Shown piece after piece: positions 1-10,872 of a DNA stretch of 64,000 nt. Positions within the stretch are counted from its first letter, which is position 1; the number at the start of each line of letters is the position of its first letter. The notes under the pieces are model-generated. The model had not been told where the DNA came from and searched no databases. It saw only the letters and a program-made list of their open reading frames with translations. Source of the stretch: Ramazzottius varieornatus (Eukaryota > Tardigrada > Eutardigrada > Parachela > Ramazzottiidae); NCBI GenBank assembly GCA_001949185.1, contig BDGG01000002.1:1981826-2045825 (forward strand), given 5' to 3'. Both the position numbers and the translations under genes were made by a program.

Positions 1-372
1 TTAGCGATGTACCTGTCCGCCAGCTCGTGCGTCCACTCTCGTTCCTTCTTTCGGTTATTGGCATGGGTTATTCGTAATGATAGTTGTGGATGGCGCTTGA
101 GGAATCTTCGAAAGTGCTGATCGTTGAACGCTGTGTGGACGAGGCCTGGAAAAACAAAGGAAATCCATAAGAGCTGACCAAAATTCGAATATTACATTAA
201 AATTGGGATAAATCAGCTTACCAAGTCGACTGTTCATCTCAATGATTGCTGCGGCACAGTCTTGTCGGTTAGGGGGGATCCCAGTATCTTTACAGCTCAA
301 CAGTAAGTCTTTCGGGGCATTTTCTTCGTGGGGAGGAATTTTATGCTGTTTGACTTCTGGTGTGTCGACCAT
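1..372 (-). CDS. pogo/CENP-B-type transposase fragment, runs off left edge
   Basis: Two exons can be joined: 372-223/222 (starting at an ATG at 372) and 145-1, with a 76-bp GT-AG intron at 146-221 in phase 1. Across the junction the protein reads as a helix-turn-helix of the Tc5/CENP-B type, with the typical string FLKRHPQLSLR near its end. That domain binds transposon ends in pogo/Tigger/Jerky-like transposases. The DDE catalytic part would lie beyond base 1. It may instead be a domesticated CENP-B/Jerky-like gene; the open frame over both exons is compatible with either. I see the motif; the transposase role is inferred from the family. Confidence 0.5.
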
Positions 373-884
373 TCAACCGATTGTCCAGCGTCTGCCGGTC
401 TACTCCGTGCGCCTCCGCAGTTTCCCGCATCCCCCATCTCATTTCTCTCACTGCATGAACCGCTGCTTGCATCGTTAACTGCGCATGGACCTCTAGTGCA
501 GTCTTCAACCAGAGACGCCATGTTTATTCCGACAGAGTTGATAACAAAACTGCGGTACGAAATGTGGCCTCGCAGTGAAAAGAATAACTTTCATTGTCAT
601 TGAAAACCGCGTCGCCAGCGCCTCTATTGGCCTCAGATTCAGTTCTGGTCCAGGCTCTCTAACATGGGGTTTGACAGTTTGCCGAACTGCGGATCTTGTG
701 CATGCATTGAAAACCTAAGCCCATCGCAAGAAGTACCATTCGACAGCCCGTCATTTTCTCTGGTGAATCATCCAAACATGTGTTAGAATATGTCAGATAG
801 AACGGGCGAAAACAGGTGGCTAACTCAATAACCTCTCCCTCGTACAGTTGCCGCCTACGGGCGACATGGACCGAAATGTAAGTA
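373..884. other. no gene recognised
   Basis: Only short overlapping open frames on both strands, none with a recognisable motif or credible splice structure. Upstream exons of the transposase-like gene could lie here, but I cannot point to one. Confidence 0.4.
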
Positions 885-1345
885 CGCCGACACGATTTCC
901 TCAACGAATCTCTTCGACGTGCTCTGGGGTCCTGTCAAGCCCACGCTGTCCTGGAACCTAACGGCGTGCCTCGTGACGACAGCAAGAAGCGCCCAGATGG
1001 TATGACATTGGCACCGTGGAGCGAAGGTAAGGCTTTAGTGTGGGATGTGACCTGTGCGGACACCCCGTGCGAGACCTACGTGGATGGATCACCGCAGAAC
1101 GCCGGCTAACAGGGCAGACGAACGCAAGAGTACGAAGTACCAAAGACTGCGAGGTACTTATTTTGTCTGTCCTGTCGGGTTTTAGATGTCTGGGACGCTT
1201 GGACCTGCAGCTTACAGCCTTCAGAAAGACATCGGAAGAAGGATGGCTGAACATACCGGGCCAGAGATCTTTTGAATTTTTACGTCGGCGAGTGAGCATT
1301 GATATTCAATGTGGTAATGCTGCGTCTGTTTTGGGAAATTTTCCC
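885..1345 (+). pseudogene. retroelement-associated nuclease-like fragment, frameshifted
   Basis: Frame 0 (from about 888) reads RHDFLNESLRRAL, then RPDGMTLAPW and LVWDVTCADT, and stops at 1107. A second frame from about 1117 continues with the family's downstream end, FLRRRVSIDIQCGNAASVLG, at about 1290-1345. The order RPDGxTxxPW, then LVWDxTCxDT, then RGNAASxLG is a pattern I recall from proteins encoded next to reverse transcriptases in many invertebrate genomes. The D...D/ExT spacing resembles a PD-(D/E)XK nuclease core, which is inference. At least one frameshift and an internal stop make it a dead copy. No reverse transcriptase is seen beside it. Confidence 0.6.
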
Positions 1346-1869
1346 TCTTCCCGCGCACGTGGGCTCGAGGAAGTCTTTTGATTCTGAATGTGAGCAGCGA
1401 GATAGTCCAGCATATTTTTGGTGGTTGGATCCGCAGTACTTTGTTAGTTTCGGGTTATCTGTGGATTGGTTAGTCCACCAATTATCGAATCGAGAAAACC
1501 CATCGGCTGTATCGACTGGTTCTTGACGCACGAAGAGATGGAACAAGAAACCTCTCCTGTGGCTAGCGAAGTCCTACTTGCCTTTGGAGGTACCAGTAAA
1601 ACTTTATATCTGAGCCACTAAACTATCGAGTTTCAGCTATGAATCGATCTGGAAGTCCGGTAAACGAATATACACAAGGTGTATACGAATAACAATATGC
1701 CTTGGTGGAGCACTTTTGTGTCAGGATTGGCTGAAAACGTGCGCCACCGAAGGTAGACGACCTTGTACATTTCGTTTGCCGCCCCTCCATTTATCAATGT
1801 TGCATTACCCAGAATTTAGATCCATGTTTCGATGCTGTGCAGCAAACTATGATCATCGGTACGTGCAGA
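1346..1869. other. no gene recognised; one hairpin element
   Basis: The stretch holds one GTGGCGCAC-type hairpin copy (1704-1748) and otherwise only short open frames. The first part of the neighbouring P450 pseudogene may extend into its right side but is not recognisable. Confidence 0.4.
1704..1748 (+). repeat. GTGGCGCAC hairpin element, copy 1
   Basis: Arms at 1704-1713 and 1739-1748 flank a centre containing ATTGGCTGAAAA. One of the few copies outside a recognisable intron. Confidence 0.7.
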
Positions 1870-3069
1870 AGATCAGTTACGCGCCAATCTACGGACCTTC
1901 TTTCAAGCGGAACCGATAAAACCACGACTACTCTGCAGTGGCCTCCGTACTTTATGATCAGGTACCTGGCAATTCAAGCACGGTTGTATCAAGAAATCGA
2001 CGACCGGGTCGGCAGTTATGTTTCTCTTCCACGGGAAGATTGAGGTACAGTGCGATGACCCGACTGAGTTTCGAATAACCGTTGCAAGAGCAAGTTTTTG
2101 TTTTTTTGCGGATGTTTTACCGTTCCTGGAAACCACCATTGGTAAGTCCTAACACTTCGACAATGCAAATTCCGTTCGGTATCCTCCATCAGAGAAGTTG
2201 CACTTTGCGCAGTTGGTTTGACTGGACGACAGTTTGAACGGAACGACTGCATTGAGAAAAGTTTAAAAATGCAAATTTGTAATTCGGCTCGCGATTCACG
2301 AAACGAAGGGGGCTTCGTTCGCGAATCACGAAGAAGAACACCTGTGGATTGCAAACATGAACAAATCGCTCTCAGTAATGCCCTGGCTGGCCCGAAGCAG
2401 TGGGAAGCGTAATCGGTGCCCGGGTAACACAGGGCCTTCACGCCGGACAATCAGGCACTCAGATTTGCATTTGAGCCGGCTCTTTTTTAACTTGGTGAGC
2501 TAATAACTGCCGAACAAACCACCATGGCCAGCAGCGGTCGTTTGTCCCATCGTTTTTCTCAAACTCGCCCGCGTTGTGCAACACCTCAAAGCTTCCAGCG
2601 ATTGCTTTTATAAACTTCGATTTTCAAAATTAATTAGTTCTCGTTTGTTCAAACCATCTGCGCAAAGTGCAACTTCTCTGTTCAAACATGGCAGGAACGA
2701 CTCTTTCAGGTTATCGTGTCTCCAAAACGCTTTGTCATCTTGCCCAACTTCCTGGCCGTCAATATGGACCCAGCGTTATGGAAGAACCCGGATGTCTTCG
2801 AACCGGTGTGGTTCCTGAATGAGGCTGGTGTTATCTTTGAGCCGCCCTTCCTCATGCCACTTTCCATCGGGAAATGCACGTGTGCTGGCGCAATTCTAAC
2901 TCGCATGCATATATGGTGGTCCATTTATTGTTCGCTAACCTCCTGCAGCGTTTCGAGTTCACCGTGCTGAAGCACACAACAAAAGCCTTCCTCCAGAGTC
3001 CATCCCTTACCTGACTAACAATATGTCATGCCGTTCGCTGCCTTTCAAAATCCGCACTGTTCCTCGGTA
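1870..3069 (+). pseudogene. cytochrome P450 (CYP2-like) pseudogene
   Basis: About 1870-2043 encodes the I-helix region (DLLSSGTDKTTTTLQW, then YQEIDDRVGS) and ends at a stop. About 2707-2970 encodes the K' and heme region (NMDPALWKNPDVFEP, PFLMPLSIGKCTCAG). A second frame carries FANLLQRFEFTV and a third ends with SLPFKIRTVPR and a stop at about 3069. P450s are heme monooxygenases, and microsomal CYP2-clade enzymes have this I-helix and C-terminus. The heme loop normally reads FxxGxRxCxG; here the conserved Arg is Cys (GKCTCAG) and the Phe is Leu. At least two frameshifts, the stop after the I-helix and a 491-bp inverted-repeat insertion in the middle make it a pseudogene. The N-terminal half is not visible. 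Confidence 0.8.
2190..2680. mobile_element. inverted-repeat element inside the P450 pseudogene
   Basis: Ends are 32-bp inverted repeats at 2190-2221 and 2649-2680, identical over the outer 23 bases (starting CAGAGAAGTTGCACTTTGCG). The interior also holds a hairpin around 2287-2330. A CAG-beginning terminal repeat is common in hAT elements, but I see no matching 8-bp target duplication, so the class is open. No coding capacity. Confidence 0.6.
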
Positions 3070-3737
3070 AACGCCTGATCGACTTCATACTTCTGTTTAT
3101 CAGCCCTGCAGGAAATCAATTGGCGTTCGTTCACTGCGAATAACACCTCGCGGCCTCGGCTGTAATACAGTATATTAACTCTTCCACCTCAGTGTCAAAC
3201 TACCGGCGCCGCAGGCCTGACGTCGACTCGCAGAGCGCAGCATTTATTGGGACCTCGCTGTTGTCCCACGGTCAGGAAAGAAGACAGTAAGCGTTACCGG
3301 TCACAGGGGATGAGACTATGTACTCCAGCCAGCTGTACTAAGTGTTGCTGGACTTTACTATTAACAATAAATCGGCGGATTTTCAGTTGGTAGGGCGCAG
3401 ATTTAAGTGGCAACTAGTAATTCATGCTCAGGCGGTCGATAACTGGAAATTTGCACCATATGAGGGTGGTTCTGCTTGCACCACCGTAAAGAGGAGTCTG
3501 ATCGAGCCACCTTTTGATGATGAAAAAACCGCCCGAGCCCAGCAGCTGTCTGATACGCGCAATATCATGGACTGAAGTACACTGAAGTACTGAGAGTCAG
3601 AGTGAGAGGAAACCACTTACGGAGATGAAGTTCCGGGGCTTACTTGGCGGGGATGATTAAACCAAGATAACGAGATCTTAAATCGCTTCCTTGCTCGCTT
3701 GTTGGTATAAAGCTGTGAATCACGTTTGTTCCGTGGT
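3070..3737. other. no gene recognised
   Basis: A 77-codon open frame at 3342-3575 (+) has no recognisable motif and no obvious splice partners. This is the upstream region of the FMN reductase gene. Confidence 0.4.
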
Positions 3738-4698
3738 ATGGAAGAAAACAAGTTGCGAATCGTGATGTTCCTTGGAAGTGTACGCGAAGGACGACTGGCC
3801 GACCGGGTCAAGCTTTTTCTCGAGCAGGTTCTACGCGAGCGAAACCACCAAGTGATGGTCCTTGGTAATACTCTGCCGATCTGATTGCAGTGTGGCATGA
3901 ATATGCTGATGCAATGTCCGTCCTTTCATTAATATTGCAGATCCAAAGGAGCTGCAGTTGGGTTCCGTGAGGCAGCCCGTCAATTTTTACAGGAGGCCTG
4001 CGGACGCGCCGGATGTCCTGCACCAGCTGAACAAAGCAGTTCAAGATGCCGATGCTTTCATCGTTGTTGCGGCAGAGTACAATTCAGCAATCAGCCCGGC
4101 ATTGTGCGCTATGATGGACCACTTTCCACCTTTGTCGTAAGCGGCTCCTGAAACTGTTTCGGTAGATCTTGCTATAATGGTAAACTTCGAGCTGTCACTC
4201 GAAGAGCGCTCTTCTTTTTACTTATTCCAGCTATGCGTGCCGACCGAGCGCCATCGTCACCTACTCTATGGGTTTGTCCCTGTTGGACCGGTACACATAA
4301 AGAGCTAAAGACTAAGCCTTCTGTTTGATATGCTTCAGGGCAATTTGGAGGATTACGAGCAGCAACGCAATTGCGCCAGTATCTGTCGGAATTGTTGACC
4401 ATCCATATGCCAAACATGCTCAGTATCCCTGTTCGCACTATATTTGTACCATATGCTTACACAAAGGGTATCATTAGATTTTTTCGACTTTATAGCTATC
4501 TCGAACGTTCACCAGACATTGAGCGAAAATGGCGAATCAACTGACGACGGCGTACTGCGACAAGCCACTAACCGGATGTTGGGGGACCTGGAGTGGTACG
4601 CCAGAGCTCTCCAGAAGGAGAAACAGGTTTGCCGAGAGTTTTTATCACTTTATGCAACATCAGCACACGGCAGTATAATGTTTACAACACGGTGTTGA
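3738..4698 (+). CDS. NAD(P)H-dependent FMN reductase family protein
   Basis: Five exons: 3738-3864, 3941-4136, 4231-4271, 4339-4422 and 4496-4698. All have GT-AG introns and consistent phases, giving 216 aa. The family binds FMN in a flavodoxin-like fold and transfers electrons from NAD(P)H to flavin, quinones or azo dyes, usually in the cytosol. The N-terminus carries the FMN phosphate loop (GSVREGRLADRV), the middle the AEYNSAISPALC segment, and exons 3-4 join to VTYSMGQFGGLRAA, a family signature. The ATG at 3738 directly precedes the first beta-strand, so I take it as the start. The last exon reads to an in-frame stop at 4698. The family often ends soon after LEWYARAL, so a further 3' intron cannot be excluded. 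It has no visible operon-like or functional link to its neighbours. Confidence 0.85.
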
Positions 4699-5190
4699 GT
4701 CAGGAATTTCCTTTCATCGTAGATATCGAACTCGCCAGGATAAAGAAGACTGCCACGATTATACAGTACATTCGTAAGGTAGATCCCGCGAAGTTCGCTG
4801 AGGAACCACGTACACAAAACACGCACTGTTGCTAGCCGAACTATACGGTACTGCACCTACGCTCTTTAGTGCACCTGATTAGAACCTTCGTATACGTACC
4901 CCGCAGGCAGTTCAGGATATTTACTCAAAGAAAGCTACAACATCCGTTTTTGCATTGCCGTTGGTAGTACTATTACTGGCCATGGTATCAATAGAATGCT
5001 TAGCACATTGTCAGGCGACCTGGGTTCCATTCCCGGCCAGCGCCCTGCCTTTTTCGCAACAAAATAAACAAAACTAGCCGTCTTCCAGATTTATTTCGGT
5101 TGACCCTCTAGTAAGATACTAAGAGAGCATTATGAGGGGTTCTGGCCAACCATCGCGGCGAGGTTCGCTCCGTGGTAATAGTTATTCATT
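4699..5190. other. no gene recognised between convergent genes
   Basis: Short open frames only. At about 5024-5060 there is a tRNA T-arm-like stretch (CTGGGTTCCATTCCCGG) followed by a T run, but no matching acceptor or D arm. It may be a remnant of a tRNA-derived SINE. Confidence 0.35.
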
Positions 5191-8100
5191 TTAATCTTCT
5201 TGGGCGTGGTCAGGTATCATTCGCGCACGCTTGACGACGAGAGCCAGAAAGTTTCTATCTCTCCCTTTCCCTAAAAAAGCACAACCGCTGTACCTTTCTG
5301 AAATGGCAAAATACGCCATCTTCCACGTCTGGAATAAAAAAGGCCGATAATCAGTAGTACAAGGACGGTACCTTGATCGCGATGAGACCGCGCGACCGGA
5401 AAAGAAACTGATTGCTGTATGCCGCGTCCGCCTTTTCCAGCTCATTCACAATCGCGTGTGTGGAAGGGCTGACGTGAATTCGGGAAGCTGGAACACAGAT
5501 CGGGATTACAGTCTCGCAGAAAGATTAGGCTCGGAATCAAGCTCAAAACACTGTGCATTCAGCTACACCAACCTTCGCCGTGGGATTCCATTCGGCTAGC
5601 GGTGTTCATGGTATCCCCAAACCTGTAGTCGTCTCACACTTGAGAAAGTTTTTCGGTAACTGCTGTGTATACGGTTTATCAATAAGTCTTACAGGCAGTA
5701 ACGAGGCATCCGAGTTCCCACTACGCCTATTGAACAGAAAACCAATTTAAAGACCGGAAAGTAAAGTGTGAACGGTTTTCATGTTGAGTGGCGCACATTT
5801 GCATTCCTTTTGGCTGAAAGCATGCGCCACATGAAACAATAATGTACTAGTACGCTTCTTCTGCCGTCTGCCGGTGTCCAATTTTTGAAGCTTGATCGGA
5901 GCGTCTCTTACTACGTAGTGGTACAGTTACCTGCTGCAATGCATCCCGAGCTGATACCAATACGAGGCTGTGCCTGGAGATACTGCGGTTCCTGTGGAAT
6001 GGAGACAAGGTCTAGTGCTAACCGAGAGATTTCCCAGCCATGCTTCGATCCGTTTCGGGTTGGAACGCCACTGACCACCTAGAAAAAGCGCACACATGCT
6101 TACTGCAAGAGATCGAGTACACGTGCCTGGCCTAAATCTGGGGATGGACAAAAATGTGGGGAACGGAGCGAAAGCGACACGGGCCAGCTGTGCTTGACCA
6201 ATCAACTAGATCGATCGAAGCACAGTCGCTTTCGCTCCGTTCCCCACATTTTTGTCCATCCCCAGATTTAGGCCAGGCGCGTATACACCAAGAACTCTAT
6301 TGAACAAAGGACCGAAACATCTTACCACATATGAGTCGTTTATAGTTTCAACTTTGTACACGTCGTAACCCTGTACCACACGATCGAAATAGGAATGAAT
6401 ACTGTTGAGGAAGACCACGATGCCCATCGGTGGGTGTTCAGATACCAGCTGCCCAAACGAGGGAATGTCGCTGAATAAGACCGTTGCACATTCGAAAAAC
6501 TCGGGTATCACAACCTGTCGATTTCGCAACCGGGATATTATTGACCTTCAATAGAAACAACACGTCGGATCACTCTGGAAGCTGAGAAATCGGCAAACAA
6601 ATTCAACCAGATGGCTTCCCTCAGTGGCGCACTTTTCAAGTGATATTGACTGGAAGTATACGTCACTTCGCTCGATCCTGCAGACTTACGCAGGCAGCAT
6701 CTCGCGAAGAAGTAAATCAACCTTGCCCATCTCAACCCCGAGTTCCTCCGAGCGAAGATGCACCGTTTCCTCCAGGTCTTGCGCGTGTTTGCCAAGCCGA
6801 CTCAGCAACAGATCTACAATGTTGTTTTGCCGAGGGAACATCCTGTCCATTTCGCTTCGTATCTTTGCTATGCTAGCGCTTGGAGCAGGAGTGGCGTGGC
6901 ACTTTGAAATGATGTCCAGATACGATATCGGTATTTCCTGAATATCCGCGCAGATACATTGTAATATCGCTCCCAGCTCGTGAACGTCTTTGTTCTGGTA
7001 TTGAAAATGACTGTTCGACTTTTTTGGGTTTTGCAAACGCGTAGTACCGACTCCTGTAATTCGAAGTGTATATCGGTTGTTCATCAGGCAGACTTCGGGA
7101 GTGAGATGGCCGTGGTAGTGTACAGGCGAGTGATGGATATAGTAAAGTCCTTCAATAAGGCTCGTAGCGAAAACCATGCGGATATCAAAGTCGAAAAAGA
7201 TGGAGTCACAGTTTGTAGACAGCACTGTAGCCAACGTTCCTTTTACATCGGCTTCGAACACGGCATACCACTCGGTTCGGTCAAAGGTCAGTCCGTAGAA
7301 GGTTGCGATGTTCGGATGGCTCAACTGCGACACCTGTAGGTGACCCATGAAATTACAGCTCCCTGAATTTCTGCGTGAGAGTTTGAGGTAAATCCATTCA
7401 TACCGCGATTAGAATGCTCTGTAGCTCAATGTGGTACAATGGATGCCGGGAATTTCCGAATAGATTCTGTTCCGTGCTGGAGGTTACTTTCATCAGCTCC
7501 ACTTCCTGGTTTCGGTAAGACCAGTTTCTCGAAATCTTCGTTCCATAGGTCTCCTCGATTGCACTGCGTTCGATCATGAGATGCTCAACTAATCTTTTCC
7601 TGTACTTTCTCCTACAATGGGCATTCTGCTTTTAAATTACCATGCAATCGATCACCAATGCTGTACCAACTGGGGCGGCAACCCCTGCTCACCGTGCGGC
7701 CCAGAACCCAACACAAAGCAGAAGGACCACGAAGACCGCCACGACAACTATGGCGATAAACAAATCTGGTGAACGCGTGACAAAGCACTTTTCGCCGTGA
7801 TCACCGCAGAGGGGAAAATCTCCTGGCAGGAAGGTCATATCGAACCAGCTATCTGTCAGCACGATCATTTCACCAGTTTTCGGATGGATTCGCAGGACAG
7901 TCTGCAAACAGAATTCATCAAATTTGAGTAGACTGCTGAAATTACTGTAAATATTTGCTGCTATCGCGCAGCGCGTCACCGGGAAGTACAGCCAGCTCCC
8001 CTTTTGCGGCGTACGCAGACCCCGACAGGGTGCGTCGTTACCTCTGTGTGCGTACTGCGCGATAGCATCAAATATGTACACCGTGTACGGTTCTGTAAAT

Positions 8101-10872
8101 TTCCTTCCTCTCTTCCCGTTGCATCATACATCGTAAAAGGCGGTGGTGGCGTTCAGCCTTTTGACAGGGACCAAAGCGATCATGGTTCCAACAGGGTCGA
8201 GATAGACTGATCGTGTTGGCAGGTCGTAGGTATGGTTCGCAAAAGCCATCACAAAATCCGCAATGGTCATACTGCCGAAGTTTTCCCAAGTCCTTCGAAA
8301 GACCTGTCAACGACAAATAAACGAGCCGGTCAAATAAAAGATGGCACAGAATGAGCTTGTTGTATTGTTTATTCTGTCACATGTGTTCAGTATTGCCTTA
8401 CATCGGAAAAGATCAGAAACATCTCGTACGTCCGAATCGGGCCGTCATTGTTCTACATCAAAACCACCAGATTACAATTATAAGTAACTCTTCTCGCTGT
8501 ATAAGTGAACGTTGAGAAAGACCATAAAGGTCACTTACAGTTTCATTTAAGGGAACGTGCCAGCCATATCTCTCTGCAAAAAGGTCGTTGATTTGTTGCA
8601 AGAAATCAGTGGAGCCATTCCAGTCAACAACGCCATCGGAAATAATGAGGAGCGACTGGAAAGCTTGCAGCGCCATCTGTAGCAAGCATACAGTATATTC
8701 AATTAACACTAAAATGACTGTTAGAGAAATCTCTGGTAATCCTGCCTCGTCGTTTCCGTCGTCAGCTCGCCAGTACACCGCATCTTGAGCGGGAACGCCC
8801 TGGATACCGCAAGACATAAAAACCTAGAAAATACAGTAGAAATTTGAGACGGAAATTTGAGAGCCTCTCTACGTATTTCTGTACGATTTTTCCACAGTAC
8901 ATGTTTTCCATCCGTCATATTTTCCTTTCTGGCCGCTATCTGCGAATTGAACCAGCAGTCAGTGAACGGCTCCGACAGTACTGCTGGACATCAGGTAAGA
9001 TCAGTATTGCTCAAAATTACCATAAAATCTCTCAGCAAGCTGGGATACAGAAGAACGAAGCTGACTGTAACGGTACGGCATGTGAGAATCAACTCGCACA
9101 AGGAAGAATATACCGAAAAGGACGACATTCCACAAAACCAAGCATTTACCTCGGACGGTTTTGGCGGTGGTCAGAGCTTCCTCGAAAGAAGTACTGTTTG
9201 TCACATCGATGTAAGATTGTACCAGAAGGACATTGCTGCTGCGCGTATGCTGCAGAGTACCCGGGACACGGGCACAAATGTTGCTTGTGAAAGATCGACC
9301 ATTGGTCTGGCAGACGAGATGCAGTGTTTGCCAGCCATACTTTTGCGCCATGAATGCCAGACAGTAAATAAAGTAATCGTCCGGTGTGCCGAACAAGTTG
9401 ATTACCGAAGGATACCTCTGGTTATTGGCAAACTCGTTGTTAGGCGCGGTTGACATCAGGACCACTCCAGGCAACTCTATCGACAACCATAAGTAGGACA
9501 CTTGTTGGGAAAATTAAAAAAACCCTTCAGTACAGCGTACCTTGAACAAAATTAGCTGCTTCGTGCAGGACATCCATACAATCTGGACAAGAGATATCAC
9601 AGATTACGCACGATACGTTCTTTGGAGTCTGAATCCAGGGACAAATGAAGTGGTCATGCACCAATACTGTTAGCTTAGGGGGAGTAAATTTGATTGCAGT
9701 AGATACATAGGGGGTTCAATAAGTTGTAAGGCACAGTCCCCTTGAAAGTACTATTTTCAAGAGCGCGCTTCTAACAGATAGACCATTTTCTCTAACCATT
9801 ATCCTCAAAAGATGAGGTACCTAGCACTCGAACAGAAGGAGAAATAATTTTTTGAAAAGATGCAAAAACCTGTTTTCCGATTTTCCTCGTAAACTCGCGC
9901 ATTTCGTAAGGTTATTCTCGCGTTATACACGTCGATCGTGAAAATGCAGTTTCTCGAATATCTGGGATGAATAATTTTTTAGCGCTTCGACAATTACTAA
10001 CTAGAGTGTGAAGAGAACACAGAATGAGAGCTTACTTTCACCAGAAACAGAAACACGGTGGAGGAAACAGAATAGTTTTCAAAATCCAGCTGGTGATCCG
10101 GTAGCGCACCAGCCGGTTTTTCCCCGTTTCACTTGAGCACTTTCGCTTTGTCTAAAAATGAAATTTCTTCTCGATCTGGACAGCGGTCAGGCTTGACTGC
10201 CTTCCGCTCAAGCTAGTCACTAGCCATCCATCTTCCATCCAGAGCTGAAGTCAAACTCAAACGTACAATCGGGAAGAAACTACATAACTTCTTCTAGAAC
10301 ATAAAGCCCTAAATAACCTTCCTTCTTATACCTTACAAGATGTTATCAACGAATGACTTCCCAGCCTAAGTTCTTATGGTGCCGTATCGTTCATGGGTTA
10401 ACCTATACTCGAGCAAAAATTGCGGAGATCGAACGACCACAGAATTTCTGGTAATACAGCTTCAAAACTTAATGAACCTCCATGTACCTGGGGTGTTTAG
10501 GAGGATAATCTGCTCGCTTAGCGGTCGGTTGAATAATTCTCGATTGCTAAAGTAGTACTTGAAGAAGTATTCAGATACATCGGCAGAAACGTCCATACAC
10601 CTGCTGTGGTCTTTGCCGAGGAAGTTGGGACCATGATGCAAGGCCTCGCTATCCCCGTTCGAAGATTCGTAACGCAGGTGAACATGGGTTGTGTTGCCCA
10701 GACTATACTGGTGGTCCTGATAAATCCGGTCCAGAATAACGTCATACACGGGTTCGGCGGCCAAGTAACCATCTCGACCGGCTTCCTGCATGGTCAAACT
10801 CAAAAACACCACTTGCGGTATGCCGTGTGTGGTCATCAAAAGTGCGACAAGCTGGAAGATCCACAGAATCAT
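5191..10872 (-). CDS. receptor-type (membrane) guanylyl cyclase
   Basis: Single-pass receptor making cGMP from GTP on ligand binding. Exons: 10872-10488, 9628-9541, 9500-9150, 9064-9021, 8939-8901, 8823-8719, 8676-8539, 8452-8402, 8303-8130, 7901-7693, 7611-7438, 7370-6690, 6545-6326, 6078-5931, 5726-5693, 5622-5573, 5487-5372, 5328-5191. Phases agree throughout except between the first two, so a small exon in 9629-10487 is probably missed. The ATG at 10872 starts a signal peptide (MILWIFQLVALLMTTHG). An ANF-receptor-like ectodomain follows, then one membrane helix (IAIVVVAVFVVLLLCVGFW) at about 7750-7700, a kinase-homology domain (LSHPNIATFYGL, HGHLTPEV, no catalytic Asp loop) and the cyclase domain. 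The cyclase keeps both metal Asp residues (LFSDI; VETINDSYV, where Gly of the usual IGDxY is Asn), the guanine-binding Glu and Cys (CLFGDT) and the catalytic Asn/Arg (NTASRMES). It should therefore be active. Its 8677-8718 intron would be only 42 bp; read-through is also open. Confidence 0.9.
5785..5832 (+). repeat. GTGGCGCAC hairpin element, copy 2
   Basis: In an intron of the guanylyl cyclase gene (5727-5930). Arms 5787-5796 and 5821-5830; centre TTTTGGCTGAAAG. Confidence 0.75.
6125..6278. repeat. perfect 54-bp inverted repeat in cyclase intron
   Basis: Arms 6125-6178 and 6225-6278 are exact reverse complements around a 46-bp spacer. The pair fills most of the 247-bp intron 6079-6325 that splits the cyclase catalytic domain. 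Identity over 54 bases implies a recent origin or ongoing conversion. Confidence 0.9.
6622..6669 (-). repeat. GTGGCGCAC hairpin element, copy 3
   Basis: In the cyclase-gene intron 6546-6689. Left arm intact (AGTGGCGCAC, 6623-6632), right arm eroded (ACGTCACT). Confidence 0.6.

Noticed and set aside
5024-5065. tRNA T-arm with GGTTCCATTCCC and a following T run
   Set aside because: The T arm pairs, but there is no 5' acceptor strand or D arm at the right distance.
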